Shown here piece by piece: positions 25,665 to 38,100 of a stretch of 64,000 nucleotides of DNA. This stretch comes from Mytilus galloprovincialis. Taxonomy: Eukaryota; Mollusca; Bivalvia; Mytilida; Mytilidae. The position numbers and the translations under genes are program-made. The stretch covers positions 37,228,321-37,292,320 of the forward strand of contig NC_134851.1 in the NCBI RefSeq assembly GCF_965363235.1. The letters are read 5' to 3'. Every line of letters begins with the position of its first letter. Positions within the stretch are counted from its first letter, which is position 1. The notes under the pieces were generated by a model. That model saw only the letters and a list, made by a program, of their open reading frames with translations, was not told where the DNA came from and ran no database searches.

Positions 25665-26230
25665 CATAAGATTTAAGCAATTTAGGCAACCGTAAGGCCT
25701 TCAACACAAATGACAAAACAAGGTGATATAGCGTCGTCTATAAAAAGCTCGACATTAAAAGTGTAAAGCAATTCAAACGAAAAATCTAACGGTCTAATTA
25801 TACATAACAAAACAAAATATCAAATATGAGTCGAGACATGAACCAACGACAACCACTTAACTAAGGGCTCCAGACTTGGGACAAGCACATTAATAAATAG
25901 GGCAGGGTTAATATAAAACCGGAAATGTGGCATCTCTACAAGAGACAGGTGATACAGAAATTAACAGCTATATGTCATTGTATGGCCTTCAACGATAAAC
26001 ACAGCCCAAACCGCATAGACAGCTTTAAAAGTCCCCGAAATCGAATTTGTAAACCAATTCAAATTATTAAACTAACGGCCTAACTAATGTCGAAAAAATT
26101 AGCGAACAACAAATGTGAAACGTACATACCAACAAACAACAACCACGACAATTCTTACTTTGGACAGGCAAATAAAACATACAGAATGTGGAGGGTTTAA
26201 ACATGTTATCGTGATCTCAACCCTCCCCAA
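25665..26230 (+). repeat. Dispersed repeat flanking the 55-bp minisatellite, left part
   Basis: Matches 40,375-40,650 (TACCGCATAGTCAGCTATAA, GGCCCCGAAAT, GGACAGGTAAATACATA, CCCCAACCCTCCCC). It continues after the minisatellite at about 26,920-27,060. Confidence 0.7.
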
Positions 26231-26920
26231 CAATGGACCAGTTGTGTAACAGTACACATGTGAATGAGCGCTAGACCCTCTCCGACGCTGGGACAGTTGT
26301 GTAACAGTACACATGTAAATGAGCGCTAAACCTTCCCCGACGCTGGGACAGTTGTGTAACAGTACAACATGTAAATGAGCGCTCAACCCTCCCCGACGCT
26401 GGGACAGTTGTGTAACAGAAAACCATGTGAATGAGCGCTAAACCCTCCCCGACGCTGGGACAGTTGTGTAACAGTACACATGTGAATGAGCGCTCAACCC
26501 TCCCCGACCCTGGGACAGTTGTGTAACAGTACACATGGGAATGAGCGCTAAACCCTCCCCGACGCTGGGACAGTTGGGTAACAGTAAACCATGTTAATGA
26601 GCGTTCAACCCTCCCCGACGCTGAGACTGTTGTGTAACAGTACACCATGTGAATGAGCGCTCAACCCTTCCCGACGCTGGGACAGTTGTGTGACAGTACA
26701 CAATGTGAATGAGCGCTCAACCCTCCCCCATCCTGGGACAGTTATGTAACAGTACACATGTGAATGAGCGCTAAACCCTCCCCTACAATGAGACATTTGG
26801 GTAACAGTAGACCATGTGAATGAGCGTTCAACCCTTCCCGACGCTGAGACAGTTGTGTAACAGTACACCATGTGAATGAGCGCCCAACCCTCCCCGACGC
26901 TGGGACAGTTGTGTAACAAT
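26225..26920. repeat. 55-56 bp minisatellite, about 12 units
   Basis: The unit is CAACCCTCCCCGACGCTGGG, then ACAGTTGTGTAACAGTACAC, then ATGTGAATGAGCG. Minus-strand frames stay open across it and give several overlapping ORFs that merely reflect the repeat. No protein is called. Confidence 0.9.
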
Positions 26921-27060
26921 ACAAGAACAACTTGTAAAAATCAGTTGCAAGTAGATTAACTCTGAAGATCGGTACGAGACACACAAACAAACAAACTAAC
27001 ATTAGGACCATAGACACAAAGCACCGAAATAATAGTATTTGCAATTACTGGAAATATATT

Positions 27061-28358
27061 CAAAGCTAATTGCAACTAGTACTGAAATCAATCTTGTTCT
27101 CCCGGACTGAAGTATCAATCAGTTAACAACCTACGAATTCATTAAATACAAAATAACATAGTCTGACGTACAAACTTCTGGATAAGTTGTATGACTTGCA
27201 TATAGATCCATATACAATGAAAGTTTTTGAAATGAGGTTGATCCGAAGGTTCTAACCATCGATATTTGCAATAGCAATAATAGTTAGAACCAAAAGATTT
27301 CCTTCGAGGACCACAAGAGAAAATAATTCTGATAACTTTCCGTTAACTTTACTTTATTCCAAAGTATTCCAGTTTGGTTACCTAAAAACAAATTTGGTTA
27401 GACACGATGTCCTTATTTATCATATTCCAGACAGAAATTGACGAATTCGTGTACAGTTTATTATTCTTAAAAATCAATAACGGGGGGTAGCCTGATTTGT
27501 TTAGCAAAATTGAGTAACAGGAAAGCATAAAGACAAATGTTACGAACACTGTTTATAGTAATGTCTATCGGACGTATCTTCCTGTTCTAAAACAATCACC
27601 GTATACTTCATTTATGTCACCCAAAATAACAAACACGTTTTATTGATCTTCAGAATATCTCCGGAAGAGGTAATTAATTAAAGATTCTTTTTTAAACTCT
27701 TCACTAGAAGACATTCTAGAGATGTGCAGAAGATACAAATAAAACACGCCCCTACACAATTCTTGGTTCATTGAAGATTATACAATTTGTTTTAGAATAA
27801 TCATTTTCTGATATCATTGCTTGTAACTATACATGTAGGATGGGAATTTCAAAGGTATACGTGTTTGCAAGGGATAGGGACGATGATTTTTCTAGTATGC
27901 ACTTCTAGATTTGAACAAAATCAAATAATAAGCCAGTTTGATTTTTTTACTTGATTAATTACGATATCATAGTACTGTCACACCACTTGTGAACCTCGTC
28001 CAGAAAATGTATGAAATATTTGTCACTGGACGAAAATCAAACAACATTCAACCAATCTCTGCAAAACCCGTACAAAGCTGTACAATCTAGTTGTTTTTAT
28101 GCCCCCTACGATAGAAGATGGTCATTATGGTAATCGATCTGTGCGACCGTTCTTCTGTCCGTCCGTTCATATGTCTGTCCTGATTTTCAGGTTAAAATTT
28201 TGGTCAAGGTAGTTTTTGGTGAAGTTGAAGTCAAATCAACTTAAAACTAAGTTCACATGTTCCCTATGATATGATTTTTCTAATTTGAATGCCAGATTAG
28301 AGTTTTGACCAACATTTCACGGTCCACTGAACATAGAAAATGATATCAATACATAGAC
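27061..28358. other. Intergenic
   Basis: A repeat fragment at 27,995-28,260 contains CTCGTCCAGAAAATGTATGA and TGCCCCCTACGATAGAAG. No gene. Confidence 0.45.
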
Positions 28359-28501
28359 AATAACTGTTTAGTGTCTTTGAATATCAGCTGTATTTGTACG
28401 AGGCTAGGAAACAAGGTGTATGAGAGCTTTTAGCGAGCTATTACACCTGTTTCGATCCGAGTACAAATATAGCTGATATTTAAAGACACTAAACAGTTAT
28501 T
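28359..28501. repeat. Foldback palindrome, 143 bp
   Basis: ATAACTGTTTAGTGTCTTTG pairs with CAAAGACACTAAACAGTTAT-like sequence, and ATCAGCTGTATTTGTAC with GTACAAATATAGCTGAT. A partial arm is also found at about 55,925-55,970. Confidence 0.8.
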
Positions 28502-29204
28502 ATCTTTATCCTGCAATTAATTCTGTATATTATTTGTGTTTTGAAAGACATAAAAGCATATGTTTTGCATTTATTTTCGATTTGAAATCCCTTGGGGCCC
28601 GTGTAGTAGTACGATACAGTAATCGCATTCAGCTGAAGACGGGTTCGCAAAAAAAAAAAATCTCGAATGGTCAACAATAATACATAGTTCAAGGTGAATA
28701 ATTATCTATTTTAACATAACAACTAATTTCAACAGTAAAAACAAATAACAAAACATTGTCCAATTTGAAACAGGAGTGTACGAGTTGTACTACGCTTCAG
28801 ACTCGACATTCACTAAACATGGCTGAGATTGACATGGTTGTTTTTGAAACACAATCATACACATTCAAGTTTTGAAATCGATAGATGTCATCGTAGAAGA
28901 GACTGCTTTTCATGTGTGTATATATGCTATCAGAAAATTTGTGTGATTCTTATTGCTCTGAAGAAATGTTTGAAAACAAACAGAACGTATAAAAGTAATT
29001 GTTAATTCGCATTTGAAACGTCATTGCAATGCAACTGCAATACACATTCTGAGGTCACGCAGGTTCACACAATACTCTGTCCGGCAGTGGGCGGAGCTTT
29101 TAAACGATATCTGTATAGCATACAGATTTTTTTTACAGTAACTTTTTACAGAGATTACAGTAACTTTTCTTCATTGGCTAGAGGTATAGGGGGAGGGTTG
29201 AGAT

Positions 29205-29520
29205 CTCATAAACATGTTTAACTCCGCCGCATTTTTGCGCCTGTCCCAAGTCAGGAGCCCCTGGCCTTTGTTAGTCTTGTATTATTTTAATTTTAGTTTC
29301 TTGTGTACAATTCAAAAATTAGTATGACGTTCATTATCACTGAACTAGTCTGTATATATTTGTTTAGGGGCCGGCTGAAGGACGCCTCCAAGTGCGGGAA
29401 TTTCTCGCTACATTGAAGACCTGTTGGTGACCTTCTGCTGTTGTTTTTTCTATGGACGGGTAGTTGTCTCTTTGACAAATTCCCCATTTCCATTCTCAAT
29501 TTTAGATACAGCATAGCGAT
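29205..29520 (-). repeat. Dispersed repeat fragments
   Basis: Reads in reverse as AGGGGCTCCTGACTTGGGACA and CGGAGTTAAACATG, shared with 25.9, 40.6 and 58.0 kb. The adjacent GGCCGGCTGAAGGACGCC to TTTGACAAATTCCCCATTTC stretch recurs in part at about 47,210-47,300 and 49,690-49,800. Confidence 0.6.
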
Positions 29521-32064
29521 ATCTGTAGGGCTGTATCTGTATACATTTGTAGTAGAACACCCAATTGCAGGATAAATTGAATTATTCGTCAACCTATACA
29601 GATTTAGTTATAAGCAGGAAAAGGAGAGTAGATAATTAACCTAATAATTGGATAACTTGCAAAATTGATATATAAAATGAGTGTTATTTATATAAATAAA
29701 CTTATGACTATCATAAGACCATCATAAGACACCTCTCGTGTAGTCCTAACTGTCTGACCAACTTTGGAGATGTCCTAATTGAGGACCACTTCGTGAAACC
29801 AACTAAGGTCTTAGATATATCTTATAATAAAGGGAAATCATAATTCATTGAAATTTTGCATGAAGACAGATCAAACTTATTACAATATTTTAGGCGAAAA
29901 GAAAATTGGGGTCACCGATGTTGTTTTCGATTCCGAGATATGGGTTTTATTCATTAAAAAGGGGTGATTTTCCAGTTTTTGTACTCTAACTTTATTAAGA
30001 TGTTTTCACCAATTTTCATACAACTTTATGAATTGTTTATATCTGTTGATGTAAATTCCGTTTTGATTTTCATTCATTTCTAATATGACATTGAGAAGTA
30101 ATGAATATCTCTGAAATTGCACCACAAGGTTTCATATCACAAATGAAAGGCTAAAATTGAGTTTGGGGTACATGTAATTGCTCCAAACGTTCAGGAATTA
30201 TATAGGGGCCAAAAACAAGCAATTCACTAGTTTTACTATTTTACAATAACTTGTGTTAAAGTGTATGGATCTATCTAAAATTGTACTACAGGGTTCCACA
30301 CCACAAAGAGAAGGCTGGGGGTAATTACTACAAGAGGAGGGGGTCATAATTATATTCTGCAATTTTTTGAAGTTTTAAAACTTTTCGAAATATATCAAGA
30401 AGAAATCTCCAATTACACAATAGTTTAATCCTTCGACCACATATATTTTGTGTCAGAAATTTATGTTATGTCAAAAAATTAATCAGAATCCAAATTCAGA
30501 CGGTATATATATATCAAGCTTGAATATTGTGGCCAAACGTGCCCAAACTGTTCAACCTCTGCGGGCGTATTAGGCTGCGCTCAGCGTAGCATTTTATTGT
30601 TGATGTAGGTCATCAATAGTACCAAAATATATAACTAAGCATATGTGTATTATTTATATTTTGGTACTATTGATGACCTACAAATATTTGACGTCTAGCG
30701 GCCTTATTTTCAACTTGCTGGTCCTACAGTTCGCTAACGAGAGTTTGAAGAAATACTACAAAATATGATTTTTTTGTGCCCAAATTATGTTAGCCTGAAC
30801 AAAACATTAAAGAGAGATTGAGTATCATGTACAATATAATATGGTGCTAAATTTTCTTTGATTTCGACAGCCAGAAACCGATGTAAAATTTTGGATGATT
30901 TTCAACAGACGTTATTTTAATTTAATATTTCAATAAATATGATTACTCTACAAATTACTCGTTTTCATGCCCCCCCCCCCCCCCCAAAAAAAAAAGTGAG
31001 AGGCATTAGATATCAAAGAAATATTCGGGAAAGATGGACGACATCTGGGTAATTTCTTTCAACACATGTGATTCAAATAGCACTTCACAAATAAATTACG
31101 TCCAGTGGCAAGTTTAATGCATACAAGTATTCAGACCTAGAACATATCAATGTTGACCCTGCTTTGTATTAACCCGACAGGCTGCGCCGGATAAATATAA
31201 ATATGAAATGTGATTTTTGATGAAGTATTTCAACATGTAGTATAGAAAACTATAGTTATAGTGATATGAGAAAACTGTCGAAACTCATTGTTCCTATTTA
31301 CAACCCTCTGTTGGACAGAAAACTACAAATTCCGGAAGCTGTACACTAACATGCCGCTACTCTTGGTCTATGTGTGTCTCCCCCCCCCCCCCCCCCCCCC
31401 CAAAAAAAAATATTCCATAAATCCTAAAGACCGCATCGCAACGATACGCTGCCAAAGAAAAGTATTTGTCACCGACTTTTCGTTTTCTAGAAAATGGTCC
31501 GAGAGGGTACTAAATTATATTGAATATGCTATGAGTTTCCAATGTTCTTAGTGTTGATTATGCATGATGATTAGGTGTTTTGTATTGATATGTTCTTTTT
31601 ATCATAAGGGTCTGGATAGAGGGTCATTAATTTATTAATATTTATTTTGTGTTACCAATATATTTTATTCTTTATATTTAAGCATCATTCTCTAATCTTC
31701 GTTTTTTTTGTATTTTATTCTGCAGTATTTGCCCATTATTCTGTATTCCGTAAATTTACCCCAATACAATCAGACCCTCTTTTATGGACACGTATTTTTA
31801 ATTTAATTATAACAGTTGTAAAAAAATATGATATGTTCATTATCATTTCTCCTGCTTTAGTGGAACGTTCCTTCGAGCCGCTTGCTAGTTTATAAATTAG
31901 CAACCTTACGACTGTCACGAAAACGGCGACATCATAAAATCCTAAGACATGTCTAAGTCTTAGTAGACAGCTTTGTGAAACTGGCCGCAGATCAGACCAA
32001 ATTGACATTACTTTTTTCGCAATTATATTAACCTAGTGATGTCTGAGTTAAATGGAAGGAACAT
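29521..32064. other. Intergenic
   Basis: Apart from the 30,604 hairpin and two poly-C tracts, nothing is recognised. Sequence around 29,700-29,830 and 31,890-32,000 may be decayed repeats (TAAGACATGTCTAAGTCTTA). Confidence 0.4.
30604..30681. repeat. Foldback palindrome, 78 bp
   Basis: TGTAGGTCATCAATAGTACC pairs exactly with GGTACTATTGATGACCTACA, with a loop of about 40 bp. Confidence 0.85.
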
Positions 32065-32140
32065 GATATGACATTAGTCAACCATTCTCTATGACATTAG
32101 TCAACCATTCTCTATGACATTTATAGTCAACCATTGTCGA
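32065..32140 (+). repeat. Three copies of a 26-30 bp tandem repeat
   Basis: ATGACATTAGTCAACCATTC followed by TCT occurs twice exactly and once with a small insertion. Confidence 0.85.
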
Positions 32141-32639
32141 TCGTTAGCTTATTTGTCATTTTCAACTTTTTTTTTTTATACCGGCGTCACTGTTTAGTCT
32201 TTTGTAATCGAAACGCGCGTCTGGCGTAATTACTAAATTTTAATCCTGTGATCTGGGATGAGTGTTAACAGTCACATTTTTTACCTATCAAACGTACGTG
32301 TTGACTGTTTTATAGAAATAATAACATTCCTTCACTTCTTTCATACATCCCAATTATCACATCTGTTTGGTGTAACGATTAAATCTTATGCCTCGTATAA
32401 AATGAACAGTGAGTGTCCAAAAGTGTGTAAAAGAACACCCACAACATCCTTAGTTTGATAGAGTATAAATAAGACAGCTAGTATAAATGTATAACTCGTA
32501 TCTGTTAAAGTCATTTATTTCATACTTTTTACAATTTATTTTTGTATCGTAGTTCTCAGTAGTGTGTAATGTATCCGATTTCATAGAGGTCACAGCCTTC
32601 TTACATGTGTTAGTTTTAAAACTAGAATTGTATTATGTA

Positions 32640-33665
32640 TTAATAGGTTGGTGCATTTTTGGTGCATATTTGTTGGCAATTTAGGTCGGGTAAACGAGTA
32701 AAATTTATTAGATAAAATTCTTGGTGCAAAGTTGGTGCATTCTTGTTGACCAATGTTTATACAAGGACTCTATTTTAGAGATGAAAGAATTCAATACCAG
32801 AAGGAATTATACAATATGAAACGTTCGAAAGGATATTGTTATTCTATGCAGATTTTGGCAGATATTGGGAGGACCATTATAGATTCATAGAAATGTTGTG
32901 CTACATTATTATTCATTTGTGTTTATTTTTGTGTTATTTGTCCGAACAGTAAAGGACACTGTTGCGTGTTTTCTGCATAGTATTGAACAATTTGCGTGCT
33001 TTTATTTTTTGTTTACACCGTATTGGTCATTGTTTTGTATAGGGAATGTAACATGTGTAACGAAATCCGTTTGTGGTAATTTGTGAAAGTAATGTACCAT
33101 GAGTGCCTAACATTTTTCTATGTGAATCTTCGTATCATATGTTTTGTAACTGTATCTTATATAAATATTCGCCTGGAATGAACTTTTAATAAACAATAGA
33201 TTTGTCGATTTATTAGTATATTTTCATTCACTATTAATGGTGGCAATTTATGTCAGGTTAACAAGTAGAATTTATGTCGGATTCTTTTTGCATAGTTGGT
33301 GCATTCTTGGTGACAAATGTGTATCTATGGACTCTGTTTATGAGTTAAAAAGAATTGAAGACGAGAAGGAACAATACAATATAAAACTTTTAAAGGATAT
33401 TGTTATTCTATGCAGATTTTTGGCAAATCTTATTAAAGAGGATCCTGTCATTGTTTTTATACGGAAATCAATGTAACGATCGATTTCTGTTTGTGGTAAC
33501 TTGTGAAAGTAATGTACTACATGTACTATGAGTGCCTAACATTTGTCTAGGTGAATCTTCGATTCATATATTTTTTAAACCGTATATTATGTAAATATGC
33601 GCCTGGAATGGAATTATAATGAAAAAAATTAGACTAGTCGATTTACTAGTATATTTTCATTTAAC
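32640..33665 (+). repeat. Tandem duplication, units of about 600 and 430 bp
   Basis: Both units contain TTGGTGCATTCTTGNTGAC, GATATTGTTATTCTATGCAG, TTTGTGGTAA, GTAATGTAC, GAGTGCCTAACATTT and GCGCCTGGAATG-like text in the same order. Unit 2 starts near 33,237. Short ORFs in it differ between copies, which argues against coding. Confidence 0.8.
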
Positions 33666-34084
33666 ATCTTTGAATTATCTGTCGTCAAAATGTCCTATAT
33701 TTCAATGTACCCGGTCTGACCTGAAAGTTTTATGATACTCAACCGTCGTGGCGAGGTTCTCATGGTTCCTTTTGATGGTATGTCGGACCATAGATGTAAT
33801 AACTATTATATATATGGTCGGACGGTGTTTCTTATTCTCTTTTTTCTATTATGCTTGATTTTGACAATTAATGACAAAAGAAAGAAGCAGTTTGTAGAAC
33901 GAATATTTGCCCTTCCCTCACTAACTTTCGCTTTTTCATGTGCATATACATGAAATATTTGCCACTGAACGTTAAACAAGAAACAATCAATCAATCGTTA
34001 CCTCAGAAAATTAATCACATGGCTAATTGATATAAAAATATATCACTTTTATCTGAATTCAAGAAAAAAAATCTTGATTGGTAC

Positions 34085-34500
34085 TCATATGTATTATTCA
34101 TTTTATCTTCTTATCCGAATTCGGATAACAACCAAGACAAATTAATATTAGATATAGATATACTTATCCCATTTTGCATAAGGATACTCACTGCATACTA
34201 AACTCTGTGAGGTAGGCAATCTATACTTCTTATCCGAATTCGGATAAGAAGTATAGATTGCCTCTTATCCGAATTCGGATAAGAGCAGTTATTTATCCAA
34301 GGTAATGGGTTTTATCTATTTTATCCAAATTCGGATAACATAAGTTTCTGTTGATATGTACATTGTCGATCTTATATTCCTTAGCTTAATAGTGAGAATT
34401 CGGGAATTCATGTTCTTCGTTTTTATAAATAAAAAGGTCGCTTACCAAAGTTCTTATATCAGAATTCTTGCTTATCCGAAACACCCATTGACTTGAATGT
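34085..34500. repeat. Element carrying TTATCCGAATTCGGATAA palindromes, copy B
   Basis: Inverted relative to copy A: the CGGATAACAACCAAGAC end and the CTTATCCGAAACACCCATT end are both reverse complements of copy A's ends. Palindromes at about 34,110, 34,229, 34,264 and 34,321. It lies roughly 570 bp upstream of the protease start codon. Confidence 0.7.
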
Positions 34501-35017
34501 TTGATAGACATATATAAAATATATCTATATATATAGAAAATATAATATTTAATGGTTCCATTAGTTAGTTCTTTGTTTGTATAAAAAAATACTTATCAAA
34601 TTTACAACTTTGATCAAAAGTTAAATTAATAATTTCTTTGACCTTGATAACCCTATGTCAATAGTATGCGAGTGAAAAAGTAAATACTATAGGTGATTTA
34701 TAACACAAGATGAATTTAATTCACAACTTTAATGCTCGTTGATAATTTATATGAAGTTGAACTATTAATAGAATAACAAATATGATATACATAGGGAAAT
34801 TCATCAAATTATTAGTCCTAACTATCTTTTTTTAATTTTTATTTCAGTAAAATTTAAACTTTAATACAAAATACAAAATAACGGTGGTTTTGTTTTGGTT
34901 TCTTCTTTTTTTCTTTTTTTTTATCTCAAATAAAATTTGACATAGATGCCAACTTTTATCCCAACTAGGAAGTCATAATAATTGGACAACTGTATTCGTC
35001 ACATGATTCACTTTCGG

Positions 35018-35026
35018 TATATATAA
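35018..35026 (+). promoter_or_regulatory. Probable TATA box of the protease gene
   Basis: TATATATAA lies 52 to 44 bp before the start codon. A start site about 25-30 bp downstream would give a 5' UTR of only about 20-30 nt. The segment from here to exon 1 is well conserved with the decayed copy near 2,030-2,090, but that copy has TACATATCG where the TATA box should be. Promoter role is inferred. Confidence 0.55.
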
Positions 35027-35069
35027 CATGTTCTATAAGTGAAATTGATTTTTAAGTACAGAAAATAAT

Positions 35070-35157
35070 ATGTTTTCTTTAACTTTTTGCCTTTTTTGGA
35101 TTGGTTGCACGACTGGCCTTTTAAGGCACCGTATTGATGAAAATACTGAATACAAAG
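35070..35157 (+). CDS. Protease exon 1: start codon and signal peptide
   Basis: Encodes MFSLTFCLFWIGCTTG, a hydrophobic signal peptide, followed by LLRHR and the start of the propeptide. An in-frame TGA at 35,046-35,048 lies upstream, which fixes the start within this exon. It ends in phase 1 at a GTAAAA donor. A frameshifted duplicate lies at 2,088-2,174. Confidence 0.82.
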
Positions 35158-38100
35158 GTAAAACTAAACATCAGTAGTAATATCGCAATTGCAAGATCAG
35201 TTTAAAGGTCTGGTACTGTCTACTTATTATTTCATATCATTTTTGTGCTTCCAAATTGAGACTTATACAGTTGAGACTATTTTTTCTGTCTACATGTACT
35301 ACTTTGCACTGTTTAGTGCAGTTTAGAGACGGAATAACTAATCATTATTATTTTAGTAGAAAAATAGTTTCACGGTTATTTGTGTAGCACGTGTAAGAAC
35401 ATATATTTCGTCCACTTTGCGCAAGACAGTTATGTGGTCCTATGGAAAACTATAAGTAAATATTCAATTCAATGAAATCGATGCTCATATCTGATAGCAA
35501 TTTTCAACCATATCTAGACTTGATTCGACTTGCTATATGTAGCAGGGGTTTTATTCACAAAAAATCTTTACAACGATTAAAGATGATCGTTAGTTATACA
35601 GACATTTTCATGACTTTTAAGTGTTTTTCTCTGAAGATTTTGGCGAAGAGGAGCAGAATTAATAATGGAATGTCGGCTCTCATTATCGTTATCATGTTAT
35701 ATAATATAAGTATTTAAATTTAATAGCTAATATAGATGTGGACGTTTCCTCTTCTGGTCGTCATCGGCGAACAGTTGACATCACAGATCATCCAGAAAGT
35801 TATGATCTTGAGTTTCTGATTGAACGATCTAAAGTTCATCTTCATTTGGTACATAACAACAAGATAAAAACAAATGTCCCAACGTTTGTTCTGAAAGATG
35901 GATTTTTAATTAAGGACGATCTAGGAGATGATGAGGTATGATGCTTAACGGTTTTTTTTTCAAATAGTAAAACTAATTTTCATCTCATTTAAACCTTTAA
36001 AATTTTTAAAAGTTTACTTTTGGTGATAAAATACAATTCATTTATTCGTGCGATAGTTATTATTGATTTCGTTGTAATGTATTGATCAATTTGGTATACT
36101 GAAAAGCAGCCTTCGTATCAAATTATTTACCTGACTCAGATGCGTAAACTTGCCTTATGGAATATAACCATTCAACACTGTTAGAGGTCGATTTGCCCTC
36201 AATTTCCTTAGTTTTAGGTTTAAATATTACTTTTAATGTAAGCGTATTCAGATAACTCCAATGAGACCTTATTATTATTCTGTTTTGATTTCAAACTAAT
36301 GATTGAAAATCTTTTTTTTTAGCAAAATCATTTAAAAAATTTAAAAGTCTTAAAGTATTATTGAAATGAAATTATACAATAAAACTATATCTTATGTCAG
36401 GGTTTTGTTTTTAATAGGAATCAACTTTTTATCAGGACAGAATAAATGGTGCGTCGTTTGCATTACAGTTTAGTCACAACCATTCACTCAACATGGTAGT
36501 ATTTCTTATTTTGATCTAATTAAACGTTAGATTACAAAACTTTTGAATTTTTGAAATACTAAGGCTTTTCTACTTCAGGAATAGATTACCTCAGCTGTAT
36601 TTGTCAAAACTTTTAAGAATTTTGGTCCTCAGTGCTCTTCAACTTCGTACTTTCATATGGTGACTTGTGTTTTATAGATGCCAGTCGACCATTAAAATAA
36701 TTCTGTTGGATTAGTTTTTTTGTGTGTTAATTATGCTTTTTTGGTGAACATAAATGTTTTGGGATTTTCGAATATAGTTTAATTAGGTGATAGGATGTTG
36801 TCATATTACAAAAAAATTAGAAAATGTAAAAGCTGCAATTTTCACAGTTATCATAAGACCATAACGACAATTGTCGAAGAGTTTCATACTTCAGAACAGT
36901 ATTCATATGATATAGGTGCTTCGGACACATGACCTTTATATCATGAACAGAACTCGCCCGATCAGCTGATTGTGGGCTATGAGTTACAGAGGGTATCATG
37001 AGCTCAGTAGTCAGTACTTCGGTACCAACATTATTTATAACAATCGTTTCTCATATGTTCTGTTTGTTAATTTTAAAATTATAAAGAAACTAAATTGTTC
37101 AGCTCCCTCAGTCGAAATTGACATTAGATTGATTTAGATATATTTGTAGGTCCCTTTTGGTCATGTAACTCTTCGGTTCGTATAAGCAATGACTTTCGAA
37201 TGCGTGAATTTAAGCGTTTCAGATGAAGGTTAATTCTTAAGCGCGCTTCGGACGCATGGAATAAACTAATCATAGATACCAGGACTAAATTTTGTATATA
37301 CGCTAGACACGCGTTTCGTCTGCAAAAGACTCATCAGTGACGCTCGAATCCAAAAAAGTTAAAAATGCCAAATAAAGTACGAAGTTGAACAGCGTTGAGT
37401 ACCAAAATTCCTAAAAGTTTGGCCAAATCCAGCTAAGGTAATCTATGCCTGAGGTAGAAAAGCCTTAGTATTTTCAAAAATTCTAAATTTTGTAAACAGT
37501 TAATATATAAATATAACCATACCAATGATTATTCATGTCAGAACAAAAAATGCTGACTACTGGACTGGTGATACCCTCGGGGAAATAAATCTCCACCAGC
37601 AGGGGCATCGACCAAGTGGTTTTAAATAAGTATTACATTCATTTCTCACATATTTCCTTTTTATATCGTGACAATGTGTCACACACTTAGTGTGAATCTT
37701 TTTCCAACACTATAAATCTAAAATTGCAAACAGGGAAGACGATCACATGATAAATAGCTTCTTATTAGCTAGCGCTTTTATCTTTTGCTTGATTTGTGAT
37801 ATTTGAATAGAACAAAGTGTTTGAATAAGACTGTTATATATAAGTATTTCGGTAAATGTTTGAAGACGTATAACATGTAAAAATGAATTATCTTCCAACA
37901 TATTACAAAAACTTTGGTTTCCTTTATCCCCATATTTGATGTATAACCTTTGATTGTGTAATTGTATTTTATCATTGCAGTTTGGGTCATTTATTCGAAA
38001 TGGAGAAGGGTATTTTCTTCAAACAGCTGATACAAACGGACCAATCAATAACAGAGAGATGCACAAATTCGAAATAATAAAACAAAAAATCAAACCATTA

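Noticed and set aside
26099..27044. Overlapping minus-strand ORFs with repeated CYTTVPASGRVERS-like text
   Set aside because: Products of a 55-bp minisatellite. Unit lengths of 55 and 56 bp make the frame drift, and no start or domain is credible.
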